Shown one piece after another: positions 1 through 11,559 of a stretch of DNA of 64,000 nucleotides. Made by a program: the position numbers and the translations under genes. Source of the stretch: Leptasterias polaris. Its lineage: Eukaryota > Echinodermata > Asteroidea > Forcipulatida > Asteriidae. The notes under the pieces are model-generated. The model searched no databases, was not told the DNA's origin, and saw only the letters and a program-made list of their open reading frames with translations. Position 1 is the first letter of the stretch. Each line of letters starts with the position of its first letter. The stretch is taken from positions 992,001 to 1,056,000 of the forward strand of contig JAZGTN010000038.1 of NCBI GenBank assembly GCA_037783415.1, given 5' to 3'.

Positions 1-310
1 CAGAATCCAACTTGTGCCCTTGAGCAGGGAAATTAACCACAACTGTTTCGTACAAAGTTGGGAAGGTAGTGCATTCTGCTCTACCAGCCAGGCTCCTATG
101 TGGTTGATATACATGCCTACATCCTTACATACTCTGAAGGGGGTAACACTATTTCAGCCCAAGGAGTAAGTGGCAACGTGCCCCTGGTGAGAGCTGATTT
201 TATGTCGATAGCCCTAACCCTGGAGTAGCTGTCCGGCCTTGTGATGTAAGGCAATAATTATTTCATTAACAAACAATATATATACATATTAAAGCTAGTA
301 AAACACCAAC
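1..310. other. Left edge, intron of gene A with SINE-like tail
   Basis: No exon is visible. A stretch beginning 'CCTTGAGCAGGG' resembles the post-tRNA body of the SINE at 37568 ('CCTTGAGCAAGACACTTAAC'), so this is probably a degraded SINE inside the intron after gene A exon 5. Confidence 0.35.
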
Positions 311-571
311 CTTCGTATATGTGAATTCCCCCGGCTTTTTGGAACACTGCCGGACCGTAATTGTGCGCCCCTGCACCACTCTTAGACGCTCGGAGAAGCG
401 TATCAGAACCCCAGTCGGACCAATAGAGGTTGTCGTTGTATAAGACTAAATCAAATGGTTGAAATCGGCCAGAATGGGGAGCTAAGTTTGTCACAACTTC
501 CCGAAGGTGGCTGGAGAGGTCAATTCGCTCAATTGTTTCCAATGTTCTGTCGCACCAGTACAATTGGTTTT
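311..571 (-). CDS. Gene A exon 5: propeller blades 5-6
   Basis: 261 nt, phase 1-1, with motifs LYWCDRTLETIERIDL and LYWSDWGSDTLLR, ending GGIHIYEG before a GTTGGT donor. It closes the six-blade propeller. The following EGF exon lies outside the window. Confidence 0.9.
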
Positions 572-3500
572 CTAAAATAAATAAATAAATGAATAAGTAT
601 ATTATTAATTTGTTTAATTCCCATAATACATTCACACATATAAATTCAACTCAATTTTTTTTCACTACAACGTAAAAGAAAATGTATAAAAATTACTTAA
701 CTTTACTCATGCCTACCTGTCGAACAAAATAGTGACGAGCTTGTCGGGCGTAAAAGGAGCTTTAACAGAAATGCGAGTAAGGTTCTTTTTATTATTATTA
801 ACTCGCGATATTATTGTTCCTCAAACCCAGCTGAAAAGAGGAGGGGATAGAATTGTCTATCCCCTGTTCCTCAAACCAATCAGAAAAGAGGAGGGGATAG
901 AATTGTCTATCCCTTGTTCCTCAAACCCAGCCGAAATGAGGAGGGGATAACATTTTCCATCCCATGTTCCTCAAACATAGCCGAAAAGTGGACAGGATAT
1001 ATTTTGTTATCCTTTGCTGCTCAAACCAAGCGAAAAAGAGGAGGGGATAGATTTTGTTTATCCCTTGGACCTCAAACATGACGAAATGTGCGTTATATTG
1101 CTTACAAATAACTGGGATTTATCCATTTATAAATTGTTAGCTTAGAAAAATTAGATTGATTTGTAAAATCTGAAGCATGTTTTTCACAATTGTGAGGAAA
1201 AAATTGTAAAAGAAAAATTTGTTGCTTTAAAATCCTGTTTCGATTACAATTTTCGGACTATAATGACAATTTTAAGCTGTAAATTTGAAAAATAACCATA
1301 GGTGGAAAAAGCGCAGTTAAAATAATATGAACCTGTTAGATCCAGACGTCAATCAGAACGTTGAGGGGGTGGGGTGGGGGGGGGGGGGCTGTCACAATGT
1401 GCCGTCACAATGTGCCCCAACAATGTGCCCCAACCATATTTTGGCAGTATAACTTGCTAACGCTGCTTCCAATCACCACCAAATATTCTGACGTTTCTCA
1501 ATTTTTATATAGGGTCATATCGTGAAAAAGGAGCGGTTTTTTCGTGGTTGTTTGAGGACATTTGGGGACAAAATACATTCACTACAACCTGTTGATGATG
1601 TTTACCTTGATGATCTACAGCCAGACCACTTGGAAACACCATGTGTTCTTGAACAATGGTTTGTTTGTTAGCTCCATCAAGATTTGCTCTCTCTATTTCC
1701 CCATTATTCGCAGAGTCTGCCCAGTAGATATGCCTAAAAGAAGGGGAAAAAACAAAAAACACAACAAGAAGTTGTTTGTGTTTCTAGAAAACATGGCTTT
1801 TCAAATGTTCATTATTTTTTTTCAAGAAAGTTTAAACAAGCACATTTGATCAACATGTCAATAGAGGGCGAATTAGGAGTATTGACTACGTGTAGTGATC
1901 AAATGCCAAACAGAGCACTAACTACTGTTGGTGGGCTTTGACTTTGGACCTGTGGTACTGTAGTGTGAACTGTATTGTGGTGGCATGAATATAGATAATT
2001 ATCAACAGCGTGGGTTACAGACATCTAAAATATACTTTGAATTGCTGTTATTCTGACGCTAGAGGGCGCTCGGGCAATTAATGGCGACCTGGGTATCTCC
2101 TTATTTATTATTAAAATTAGACCCTCGTCGGAATAATGTTTTAAAGAAGGAAACATAGTAAAACAAAAATAGCAATTTTAAATTATATACTTCCGGTTTC
2201 AACCAGAAGGAGAGGTCACCTAAATTAAAGACATATAAATAATAGTGGCTTCGTATATAGCGCTCATATCCGTCACCCAGTGACGCTCAAGGCGCTTCAA
2301 CAGTCAATATTTTCCTGCAAGGTATGTGGAGCTACTTTTTATGAGACCTATTCCTTTACATAGCACCATGTAATGGTTTACAAGGTGCTGTGGCGCAATA
2401 TGCAGCCAATCAAACCAGGAACACCGGGGCGAACCCCTTCTCTTTTCGATAAGTGCACTGTTTTTTTTTTTACGTGCATTACACAACACACGGGACCAAC
2501 GGCTTTACGTCCCATCCGAAGGACGAAGCAATAATGGTTAAGTGTCTTGCTTAAGGACACAAGTGTCACGACCCTCGAACCCACACTCTGCTGATCAGAA
2601 ACATCATATCTTGAGTCTGGTGCTCTTATCCGCACGGCCACGGGTTTTCGGGGATATGTCAAAAACGCGACCTTTTGAAATTTTCACAGGTTATTGTTCT
2701 TGTATATATCTACATTTACAAAGGTTTAAAACAATCGAACGGTTCCAAATAACTAAAGGTATACTTTGCCTTTAACTCTATCAATTCCTGCAAAAAGCGT
2801 TGATTTTACACCTGATTTTCAATGATTGAAAAAAGGAGAGGATAAAACCTTGTAAATTCAATACAAATGACGCCATCTTGTTAGCTAATCTTTTTGGTTC
2901 AAGATCGGTACAAATCCTACTTATTAGTTCAAGTCCGCTAAAAGTTGTATACAGTGTACTTCCGGAAATAGAAGGTCACTTGAAATCATTTCAAACCAGA
3001 TTTCCCAAATAAAAGATCTCGTGTGTTAGACGTGCCACAAAACTAATGACAAACCAGTAAAACAACCTATTACCCTGTCCAAAGATCCAAGATCTTAACT
3101 TACCCATACTCTCGAAAGACAATAATGCCCCTTGGGCGGACGATGTCCTCAACAATAACTTCCTTTCTCCTTGAGCCATCCATGGGGATCCGGGCAATGT
3201 GACCCACTTCGTCTGTCCAATACACCATCCTTGCTACAATGTCTAGCGCCAGTCCGGCTGGAACTGTTTGGATAAAAAAATACAAACAAACAAACACTCA
3301 ACAACAAAAAAGAAAACATGTGGAAAATAGGAAAATATTGTGCATAATATTGGTAAGAGTAAAATATATATACGTTCACAGATTTGCACACAATGACATG
3401 TTTTAAAGATATCATCGAGAGAAACCCCCTTTGAAATATTTTGGATTGAAATGCAATAGTTTATGACAAAATGAGTAATAAAACAATTGGTTTTGATCTT

Positions 3501-5507
3501 GCATGTCCAAAACACAATTTTGAAAACCGTCAAAACATTAGGATATTTTTTACTCGTGACTTCATAATGAACAATTGAGCTTTATTTTTCACAGGTTTGT
3601 ACATGTTTGGTAACATCCAATGGGCACCCGTACCCCCATTGAATGTGTTAACCCAAACCTAAGCATGTGGCCACTTTGTGATTTTTACTTTGTTCGGTAT
3701 GTGGCAGGGGGTACTCCCCAAATGTTTCCATACCCTTTTCCTCTTAGACAGATTAGTAATAATACAAATATTAATAATAATAATAATAATAAAAAATATC
3801 AAACGAACAAACAAACACGAAAAAATACCCTAAAAATCAAACACCCTTACAAACAAAGAAACAAGAAAACAACTCTAAAGAATTCCTGAAGATACAATAG
3901 GGGGACGGGACACACACGAAACTACAATGTTGTGATTAAGCAATTCAAGTTGGAAATACCAAAGTAGTTTTAGGGGCATTTCGCGTTCAGTGGTTATTAT
4001 TTAACAGCCTTTACGGCAAATAAATCACTCCCACGCTTGAATTGACAGGTTTAATGTGTAATTTGTGTAGTGTCGTGTTAACTATTCAAGGCCATAAACA
4101 TACCAAATGTAAAACCTGATAAATATGGAAAATGTCGCCTTAAAGTGACAGTGCAGACTTGCTGTTTCCCCAGATCACATTACTATTCCTCGGTCTTAGT
4201 GGTAAACAATGCCGTCATTGTTTTGTTTTGACCTTGATCGCATTTAATTTGACTTGAAATTAGCGATAACTGTCCAAAGTTGCTGTGTAGTTTTCTTCAT
4301 GGCTCTGCTTACCGTAAGCAAAAAATCGGCGCTTACAGAAGCAGAGAATTCCGCGCTTACGCGTATTTCACGGGTTAGCATGGAATATTTGCTTGTGCGC
4401 TCGCGTAGTCCCCGTTAGCATTCTTCGCTTACACAGCTAGCGCAGAAATTCGGCGGTTGCTCGGCAAGCGGAGAATTGTGATCGCAAGGGCAGAATTCGG
4501 TAGTAAGTAGAGCCATGAAATTGGGCCCTGGTCGCTTTATGGCTGGGACTCCGAACGGGCCTAAATGTGTAAATAATTATGCGGAAGTTTTAATTAAAGT
4601 CAAAGTTTGCACTTAATGGGTCAAAGTCGTGAATGTTAATAACAACATTTGCTACGTTTGGCTTTTAAGTCTTTAAAGAAAAAAAAAAGTATAAGTGCAG
4701 AATACTATTTTTTTTTAAATGATATAAAATTCAAACATGACTTACTATGGAGTTCAATAATAAGGGTCACTTGGTCACTGCCATCAAGATGAGCTTTAGA
4801 GATTTTTGGAGATGGTAGGCCGACATCGGTCCAGTAAACCATCTCCCCAACCGGGTCATAATCCACAGCCACTGGGCGGATGAGACCATCGAGTGGTAGC
4901 GGAGCTAGATCGGCCAGACCTTGCAAGATGCTTCCCTTGTAAATTGTCCCATTGTCGAGGTCCGCAACCAGCACAAAAGCATCTAGTAATTTTCATTTCA
5001 GATATTGTTTTCTTTTTGTTTATTATTATTTATTTATTTATTTATTTATTATCATATTGTTGTACTTAATATTTCTGTATGTTCAATCCATGCAAACCAT
5101 TTCGATATGTTAAACATTCGTTTTCAAAATGAACAGTAAAAACCCCAAAAACAATCTGAGCTTCAATTTTCCTATACAATTGAGTTGGTCCGAACATCCA
5201 CATACATCACAAGTTTTATTTACAAACAACACCAGAGGAGCAAATTTCATGTAAACCACAAGGGTGTTAATTGGAGATTCACAATATATTGTGCAACATA
5301 GAGCTATATCCAAAACAGAGCAAATGTTTAGTAGAATAATATTAGCAAAGAAACAAAAATGCCATTCCTCGAACACAGTTTACCACATCGCATATTATGT
5401 TACACACTAAATTAGGACACATTATTACCTGCATCAACCAATCTGATATCATTGGAAAGAAAGCACATCATTAGGACCAAGAATGGCATTCCTTTGGTGT
5501 ATTCCAT
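311..5507 (-). CDS. Gene A: YWTD beta-propeller receptor, 5' part (runs off the left edge)
   Basis: Five exons on the minus strand: 5429-5507, 4746-4982, 3104-3263, 1606-1733 and 311-571. Each is bounded by AG acceptors and GT donors, and the phases agree (1,1,2,1,1). Together they encode a signal peptide and a complete six-blade LDLR class B propeller, with blade motifs LVAD, YWTD, YWTD, YWAD, YWCD and YWSD. The family knowledge is that such propellers bind protein ligands outside the cell, as in LRP5/6 and LDLR. By comparison with genes B and C, the EGF, CCP, membrane and tail exons should lie left of position 1; none is visible in 1-310. It is the most divergent of the four copies and points away from the others. 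The start is the ATG at 5507, which opens a hydrophobic leader ending in VDA. Ligand and function are unknown. Confidence 0.82.
817..1067. repeat. Tandem array of 50-bp hairpin-bearing units
   Basis: Five units start near 817, 867, 917, 967 and 1017, each beginning TTCCTCAAAC or a variant of it (the fifth has CTGCTCAAAC). Most carry the dyad GGGGATAGA..TCTATCCC. Unit length is 50 bp with point differences between copies. A partial sixth copy follows to about 1080. The array sits in gene A intron 4. Confidence 0.85.
1606..1733 (-). CDS. Gene A exon 4: propeller blade 4
   Basis: 128 nt, phase 2 in and 1 out, encoding HIYWADSANNGEIERANLDG. It has the same length as in B and C. The NGT glycosylation sequon of the other copies is NGE here. 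Confidence 0.88.
2242..2650 (-). mobile_element. tRNA-derived SINE with LINE-type tail (antisense copy)
   Basis: The reverse complement matches the SINE at 37568-37952: a tRNA-like head with 'GGGTTCGAGGGTCGTGACAC' near 2560-2585, then 'CACTTAACCATTATTGC', and at the other end 'GAGCGCTATATACGAAGCC'. The central portion differs, so it is an older or variant copy. Confidence 0.7.
3104..3263 (-). CDS. Gene A exon 3: propeller blade 3
   Basis: 160 nt, entering in phase 1 and leaving in phase 2, with the MVYWTDEVGHIARIPMDGS core. It is one codon shorter than the 163-nt exon of B and C (DEV-GH against DETLGH). Confidence 0.88.
3745..3890. repeat. AT-rich simple-repeat tract
   Basis: AATAAT microsatellite followed by A-rich AAACAAACAA sequence, in gene A intron 2. 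The open reading frame across it is a low-complexity artefact (N/K-rich). Confidence 0.6.
4746..4982 (-). CDS. Gene A exon 2: propeller blades 1-2
   Basis: 237 nt, phase 1-1, acceptor CTAG and donor GTAAGT. It encodes [15 protein letters not shown] followed by VDYDPVGEMVYWTD, that is the first LVAD-type and first YWTD-type blades. NGT is a possible N-glycosylation site. Confidence 0.9.
5429..5507 (-). CDS. Gene A exon 1: signal peptide
   Basis: The reverse strand reads ATG then MEYTKGMPFLVLMMCF and ends ..LVDA plus one base, before a GTAATA donor. It is 79 nt and phase 1 out. Sequence identity to the MEHSK..VDA leaders of B, C and D is weak, but position, length and the terminal VDA agree. 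Confidence 0.72.
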
Positions 5508-5799
5508 GACGAGGTTCACCTATAAGGCTAAACAAATCATAATTTATTTGGTAACAATTTTAAACACACATAAAAGTTGCCTAAAAACGTGGGTACCCAA
5601 TGGAACAAAGGTCCCCACAACGTTTTTTTCTTTGTTAAACTGGGTCCCCACAACGTGATTCTTTAGAAAAGGGAATAATAGAACAGTAGGAAGTCCCCAC
5701 AACGGTGTTTGCAAAAGTATGTGTGATCACTTGGCTGCCACTACCCGGCTTGTATCATACACTTTGGTGTGACCCCTTGTTAATTAAACAGCAATTAAA

Positions 5800-5960
5800 A
5801 CATGTATGGCTTCTGACTGGCACCCCATACAAAGATAGGGCTAGATAGCTCAGTTGGTGGAGCGCCGGCACAATAATCCGGAGGGCGTTGGTTCAAATCC
5901 CGCTCTAGTAATTTTGCCTCTGTCCAACCCCAAATTGTAATAATTTTTTCTAGACCAGAG
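5800..5960 (+). mobile_element. tRNA-like SINE fragment
   Basis: Contains 'GCTAGATAGCTCAGTTGG' (A box), 'GAGCGCCGGCACAATAATCC' and 'GGTTCAAATCCCGCT' (B box), preceded by 'GGCTTCTGACTGGCACCCC' as in the copies at 26060 and 38935. The anticodon arm does not give a normal 7-base loop, so it is a SINE rather than a tRNA gene. Confidence 0.75.
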
Positions 5961-7614
5961 GCACCGTAAACCTTTGCATTTTTAAAGTGGGGCTCCAAGG
6001 TCGAGTTCGGCTTAAACATTTTTCAGCAGCCCATATGGGAATGCACTGAGTATATTTTGAAGGGTTTTACTCGGACCAAATTGAGGACTTTACTTCAATA
6101 ATGATGAACTGTGGTTCTACACAGACTCAATGGATCAGTTGAAATGTAAGCTTCGTTCGCTAGAATTCATGTTTAGACGGTAAAACGATGGAACAGTAGA
6201 GGGCTTTGTCACACAAGGCAAACGTTAGAGGCAATTCAGAAACAAATAACGGCACTGAAAGCTTTTGTCTTGTTAAATAAAAATCAGTCTTCAGTTGACA
6301 TGAATTTTCCTCAAGGTTTGTTAGGATTTCATAATTTCGGCAATATCTCAAAAAGGCACAATTTTCACAAATTAGTTTGTTGTATATATCTACATTTATA
6401 TAGGATTAAAATAATCGAACGGTTCCAAAAACCAAAGGTATAAAATTGCCTTTAAAACACACGTGTCACATTGATAATTGTCAAAGACCAGTATCTACAT
6501 GTACACTTGATGTGACCCAAATACATGATGAAAGTTTAGTCTCAGTCGGTTCTTGGATTATGGAGAACAAAGTTTGGGAAATAACTTAAATGTTTTCATT
6601 GCTTTCAAACTTTTGGACTTGCAAGTGCAAAACTAATTAATAGTTATTAGTTATTTCTCAAAAAAATTGTTGCATTTCAAGCAAAAATATTTCAAGGAAG
6701 TTTCCCACCATAACAAACTTTATACCACGTCATTGTGTGGAAATCTGTGAACAATTATATATTTCACCCTTACCAATGTTATGCACACATTTGGGCTGAC
6801 AGTGTGCGATGACGACAATATAAAATGTTAATAATTGAATCATGGCACATATCTTTAAGGGTATGGGCCAAACACAAGGCACCACGTTTCCTGGTCCCAA
6901 TTTCATAGAGCTGCTACTTCAGCATAAACTGTTGCCCCACAATTTTCTGCCGAATAAAACAGAAAACGAGGCAAAGACGGTGTGGTGTGTGAGACATATT
7001 AATTTGGCTGGTAACCTTTTCTGGTATGCAAGATCTTTTTTCCTTGGCTACTTTTGATTTTTAACTTAGGCTGCTCTTTTAAATTGGGCCATGGTGCAAA
7101 TTGACATTAAAGTGAAAACCTGACCGTTTTCACTGCTAATTTCTTTGTTTAACGTACAATTTAACTTTGTCAGAATTAATATAAGAAAAGAAATGTGATA
7201 ATTACCGAGTTTTGCGCCGTTGATCTCAAAATCTATCAAACTTATTTTGCGTATACACTGACCTGGCACTGAAAGTAGTTTAGGTAGGCTGGTTGGTAGG
7301 AATGGTTGTGTTCAAGTTGAGTTACTCTCAAATAATAAAAGGTTTCTCGTCCTCACTCTTAATGTGTGCGAATTACCATTTCGAAATCATACGCGAAAAC
7401 CAGGGACTTTCCATTTAGCCTATACTCTATTGTGCCCGCCAAATTTAGAAACTGGCTAATCCTGGTATTATCAGATGTTAACCCACACTTGTGACGTCAT
7501 GCTAATGTTCCAGCGCTCCATTATTTCGCACGAATGGCGCGATGGGTAGGCCTACATTTCACCCATTGTGCAAACGGGTCGAAATCATAGAACAATTTTC
7601 TTATAACTAAATTC

Positions 7615-8190
7615 AATTCAATTCAATCAAACATTTATTTCCATACTCACAAAAAGAAAATACAAAATCATGTGGACAAATTTAAAGTAGTACAATGCAA
7701 ACAAAAAGTAAACACGACGACCAATGAAAATGCTACTGCAAAAAATTAAACAATCTAGGCTGTGAGTAAGGAGGCTGTTCAAATAAGCCGATGCTTGTGG
7801 GGAACAGCCCTTTACATGATACAAAAACAAGAAACAAAAACAAAGCAAAATCAACGGACAGAAGAGAATGCAAAATGAACCGGTAAGGAGCTATCTATGC
7901 AGATAAGCCCAATAAATATTGACAGCAAATTAGGACCAGCTATAATAAGCATAAACAAAAGTGAAGCTGAAGACGAGCGGTGGACTCGGGAGAGAAAGCT
8001 ACGTTACATAATGCGCGAGTAGGGCTCTTTTGAACGAGGCTTTAAAATGACCAACAGAAGGCTGTTTTTGTATTTGTTCGTCAATGGCGTTCCACAGACG
8101 AGGGCCATAGAACCGTTTTCGACAACGGTTAGAGCTACGCATTTTTTTACAAAATGGTCGTAAGTCTCTCGGGCCATTCCTACCCACGAA
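7615..8190 (-). mobile_element. Antisense non-LTR retrotransposon 3' end (fragment)
   Basis: Minus-strand frame 8187-7999 encodes the typical end of a LINE reverse-transcriptase ORF (FYGPRLWNAIDEQIQ..FKASFKRAL). It is followed by 3' UTR ending in an ATTGAATTGAATTG tail near 7615. Only the last ~60 codons remain. Confidence 0.7.
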
Positions 8191-8459
8191 TGACGAGCAC
8201 CTCGGGTATTATCCTTTACAGAGAGGGAGTTCAGTGAAGGAACACAAAAGGAATTGTGGTGTCCTCACACTGGAATCCTTTGTATTTTTGTGTCCAAACT
8301 TTTTTTTCGTTTCTATGGAGAGTGTTAATTTAGTGGAACGAAGGAAAGTCGTCCTATTGATAGCATGCAATACATTGATACATGTATGTATGTACGTATG
8401 TGTGCATGTGTAGAGGTACGGGAAGGAAGCCAGCCCTCTAATTAAAAACAAACAAGCAC

Positions 8460-11400
8460 GATTCACTACAAATAATACTACAGCAAAATACGATGGCGAA
8501 CAAAATATTAAAGAATCTCCAGCTCTTGATTTGATTTTAATCCTCCAATCAATTGCACACAATACTTATAGCACAACACAGTCACTTATGGTAACTCAAT
8601 ATTTGAATGGACTCTAAAACTTGACATGTACTTGAAACTCAACATTGAGACGGCGCTTATGTCGTCATGATGACGTCATCAGGTGTTAAGTTACAAGGGT
8701 TTTTAAACAATTTTGAAATCTTTGAAAAACCGTATCGAATCAATAATAATATACATTCTTGCGGAGTTAAACAAAGGTAATGCAGGTCTATTCATTGTTC
8801 ATTGTGTGCATGACATTAAATGACCATTATTTTCCGGTCGAAACTGAAAATGTCTTGTAATTCAGAAGTGGCGAAATGTGGGGCTAGTCTTGATTGGTGA
8901 CGCCTTTTATTGTATGAGTAACCGGTAGAGGGTGCAAAATCGACTGGCTCAGAGGTTGGTGCAGATGGACTTGGCAAGTCAACGAATCTGGATCAAGAGC
9001 CAGATGTTTGTGTGATGCATAATTATAATATTCTCCAGTGACTCGTGTTGCGTTATCGGCGATAACGTTAACACAATGAACGATCACTAATCAATACTAC
9101 GTAGGGGCCTGATCTGGGTCAGTATGACCCGGCATTTGTGTCAAAGTGAGCCAGAAATGGGTCAAACTGACACATAATCTTAGTTGAAAATCCATATTTT
9201 AACTAGTTCCTGGATCACCTTCTGATACAGGCCCCCAACCTTGAATTCGGGTCAATTCTGACCCGGTAGTTTTAATAGTGTGTGTATAATCATAGGCCGA
9301 CAATTACTGCTTTGGGACTTTAAAAAAACCAAAACAAAACATTTAAACTGCGATAATGTGTTACCAGAGTTCTTCACTGGTTGGTAGTTTCATTTTATTG
9401 CAAAAAGCAGGCACATGTATAATGCATAAGTATAACAATTTGTTGCTGTGCAAAAATATGCAGGGAAACAGTTGCAAAGTGATGTCTGACGTAGTAATTT
9501 CGCTCATAACCCTTTTCTTGTAAGCACAAGTATTTTGTGCTTACTTTATTCTTATGCTTAGGCAGCTCAATAATGAAACTTGACCATGGCATAAACAAAA
9601 TCTGCAGAAAAAAATAAAAATTACTGAATAGATTTCCAGCCAAAATGCATATTGGCGTTAGTTTGCTTTAAATGTGTTAATGGTCCTAATTTATATTTCC
9701 TGTATTTGGAAATTGTATGGGTTTTTTAAGGGGTCCCCGATTCGAGCTTTATACCCAACATGGTACCAGCAGCCATTGTTGAACAAACAGCCAAAACCAG
9801 ACAGTCATGTCACGGGACGATAAAAGGGAAAGTCCCTTCTACACACCACAAAATGTGGGTTTAGAAACGGCATTATTTGCTCGCAGTATGGAAAATATTG
9901 TCAATAATACATTTTGTTTGCTTTGAAAATCACTCAACTATAAAAGCCATTGATTTCAACCTACCTAAAATAGGCTATTATATATTTGTCCATTGCATGA
10001 TTACACCAAGAAACTGTACAGTCAGTGTAGGCCCTATGCGCTTCATCAGTTGGATGTAAATTTGGATGTCGACAGAGAGTCAAACTTGGTAAATATCACC
10101 CTTTTTTCGTGTACATGTATTGTGTTTTTACCCTGAATACGACATGTAGGCCTGCTGCGTTTGTCACCGTTTTCACGCCAGAGACAATTTAGCCCCATCA
10201 ATAGAAGCCATTCACTTCAGCCTACCTGAAGTAGGCTATATATTATATAGTTACTATATATGTCCATTACGTGACTACACCAAGGAACTGTACAGTCAGT
10301 GTATGTCCTATGCGCTTCAGTTGGAATTTGGATGTCAACAGAGAGTCAAACTTGGTAAATATCACCCTTTTTAAGCTGTTCCCAGCAAGCGCAGCTTGGC
10401 TGGGAACAGCTATTGTTTTCATTAAAGTTTGTTTTTCTATTTATTATTATTATTATTATTATTATTTGTTTTTCTTCTCGCCAATTCTTTCTCCACGCCT
10501 AAATGCAAACTTCCTAACATTGCATTAACTTCATATGTCTATCATGTTAAGACCTTGATTAGACCTAGTGCATATTACAATGACGTCATCGGGTGTCAAA
10601 TTACACGGCATTTAAGTTGAAAAAATGAACTTTTGCTAATCGCTGTATCTCATTGAATGTTACGGCTATGATGTTCATAATTGGGCATCTGATAGATTGA
10701 GACTGGGGCAACATTTGAAAAGTTAACGCCAAAATCGTATGACCTTTACGTCCGGTCATACCGGAAGGTCAAAGTTTGCCCTTTTTCATTCTTTTGAAAA
10801 AAATGCATTTCTGGGGCCAAATCTCAACTTCTGTGCATTGGATTAACTTCAAATCTGCACCATGTTAAGACTCTGATGAGGCCTTGTTCATATTACAAAA
10901 ACGTCATCATGACCACATCAAGCATCACATGACGTCATCTTAAATTAATTCCAAGTAAACACAAATTGCATTTTCTCGTAACTTACTTTGGGATAGTGTA
11001 CAACTTATTTGTTTGCAATGTCGAAGTGTTCCTTTCGCAATAGCAGATGAAAATTTCATAGCATATTTCCTTCCCTATTAACTCGACCCTATGTAAAATC
11101 GGTCACCCGTGACCGAAAAAATAAATAAAATATGAAATCTAAAAATGGCCACAACTTTTTTCCAAAACCTCGTGGTAGGTAACTAGATAGAAATGTAGAT
11201 TTATGTGTCGGCTTTATAGTGGTGTATAATGTTAACCAGTTTACGAGAAGTAAACCAGTCATTTTAACAAAATAGCCTGAGCAAATGTTGCAAAATTGAC
11301 CAAAAAAGGTCGAGTTATTGTAATGTTTCCATTTGAACGTTTATTGCAGTTGGTTACTCCTTGGACTTTTGTGATCAATTCAGTTGATCTGCTTTAAAAT

Positions 11401-11492
11401 AAAATAAAAGTTACGGCGGACTATGCTCTAGTGAGTGTTTAAACATTTTAGACAATACAACTAAAAATTGTTTTGCCTCAGGTAGCCTCATC
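8460..11492. repeat. Duplicated 5' flank of gene B
   Basis: From 'ATACGATGGCGAACAAAATATT' onward this flank is closely similar to 41740-43511 plus 49964-51541 (upstream of C). From about 9245 it is similar to 30966-32720 (upstream of D). Shared marks include 'TTGCGGAGTTAAACAAAGG', 'GGCGTTAGTTTGCTTT' and 'CAGCAGCCATTGTTG'. No gene is seen; it presumably contains the promoter region of B. Confidence 0.7.
11430..11492 (+). promoter_or_regulatory. Conserved 5' leader with possible micro-intron, gene B
   Basis: 'GCTCTAGTGAGTGTTTAAAC' and 'TTTTGCCTCAGGTAGCCTC' directly precede the ATG in B, D (32660-32720) and C (51475-51541). GTGAGT to CAG would be a ~52-nt 5' UTR intron. This is only an inference; an RNA read would settle it. 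Confidence 0.3.
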
Positions 11493-11559
11493 ATGGAACA
11501 TTCAAAGATTTGGATCCTGGTGTGCCTTCTTGCCACGCAGGTCAGATGGGTTGATGCAG
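11493..11559 (+). CDS. Gene B exon 1: signal peptide
   Basis: 67 nt. [16 protein letters not shown] leads into ..WVDA. It ends one base into a codon at a GTAGGC donor. The leader is nearly identical in D and C. Confidence 0.88.

Larger units (their letters stand above)
5508..8459. other. Spacer upstream of gene A
   Basis: About 3 kb between the divergent genes A and B. It holds a tRNA-like SINE (5800-5960) and an antisense LINE 3' end (7615-8190). The rest is AT-rich sequence in which I recognise no gene. Promoter elements of gene A must lie near 5508, but no motif could be assigned. Confidence 0.5.

Noticed and set aside
817..1067. CRISPR array
   Set aside because: Units are contiguous 50-bp tandem repeats without unique spacers, in an animal intron.
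2378..2662. Antisense open frame with APDSRYDVSDQQS
   Set aside because: It is translation of the tRNA-like head of the antisense SINE.
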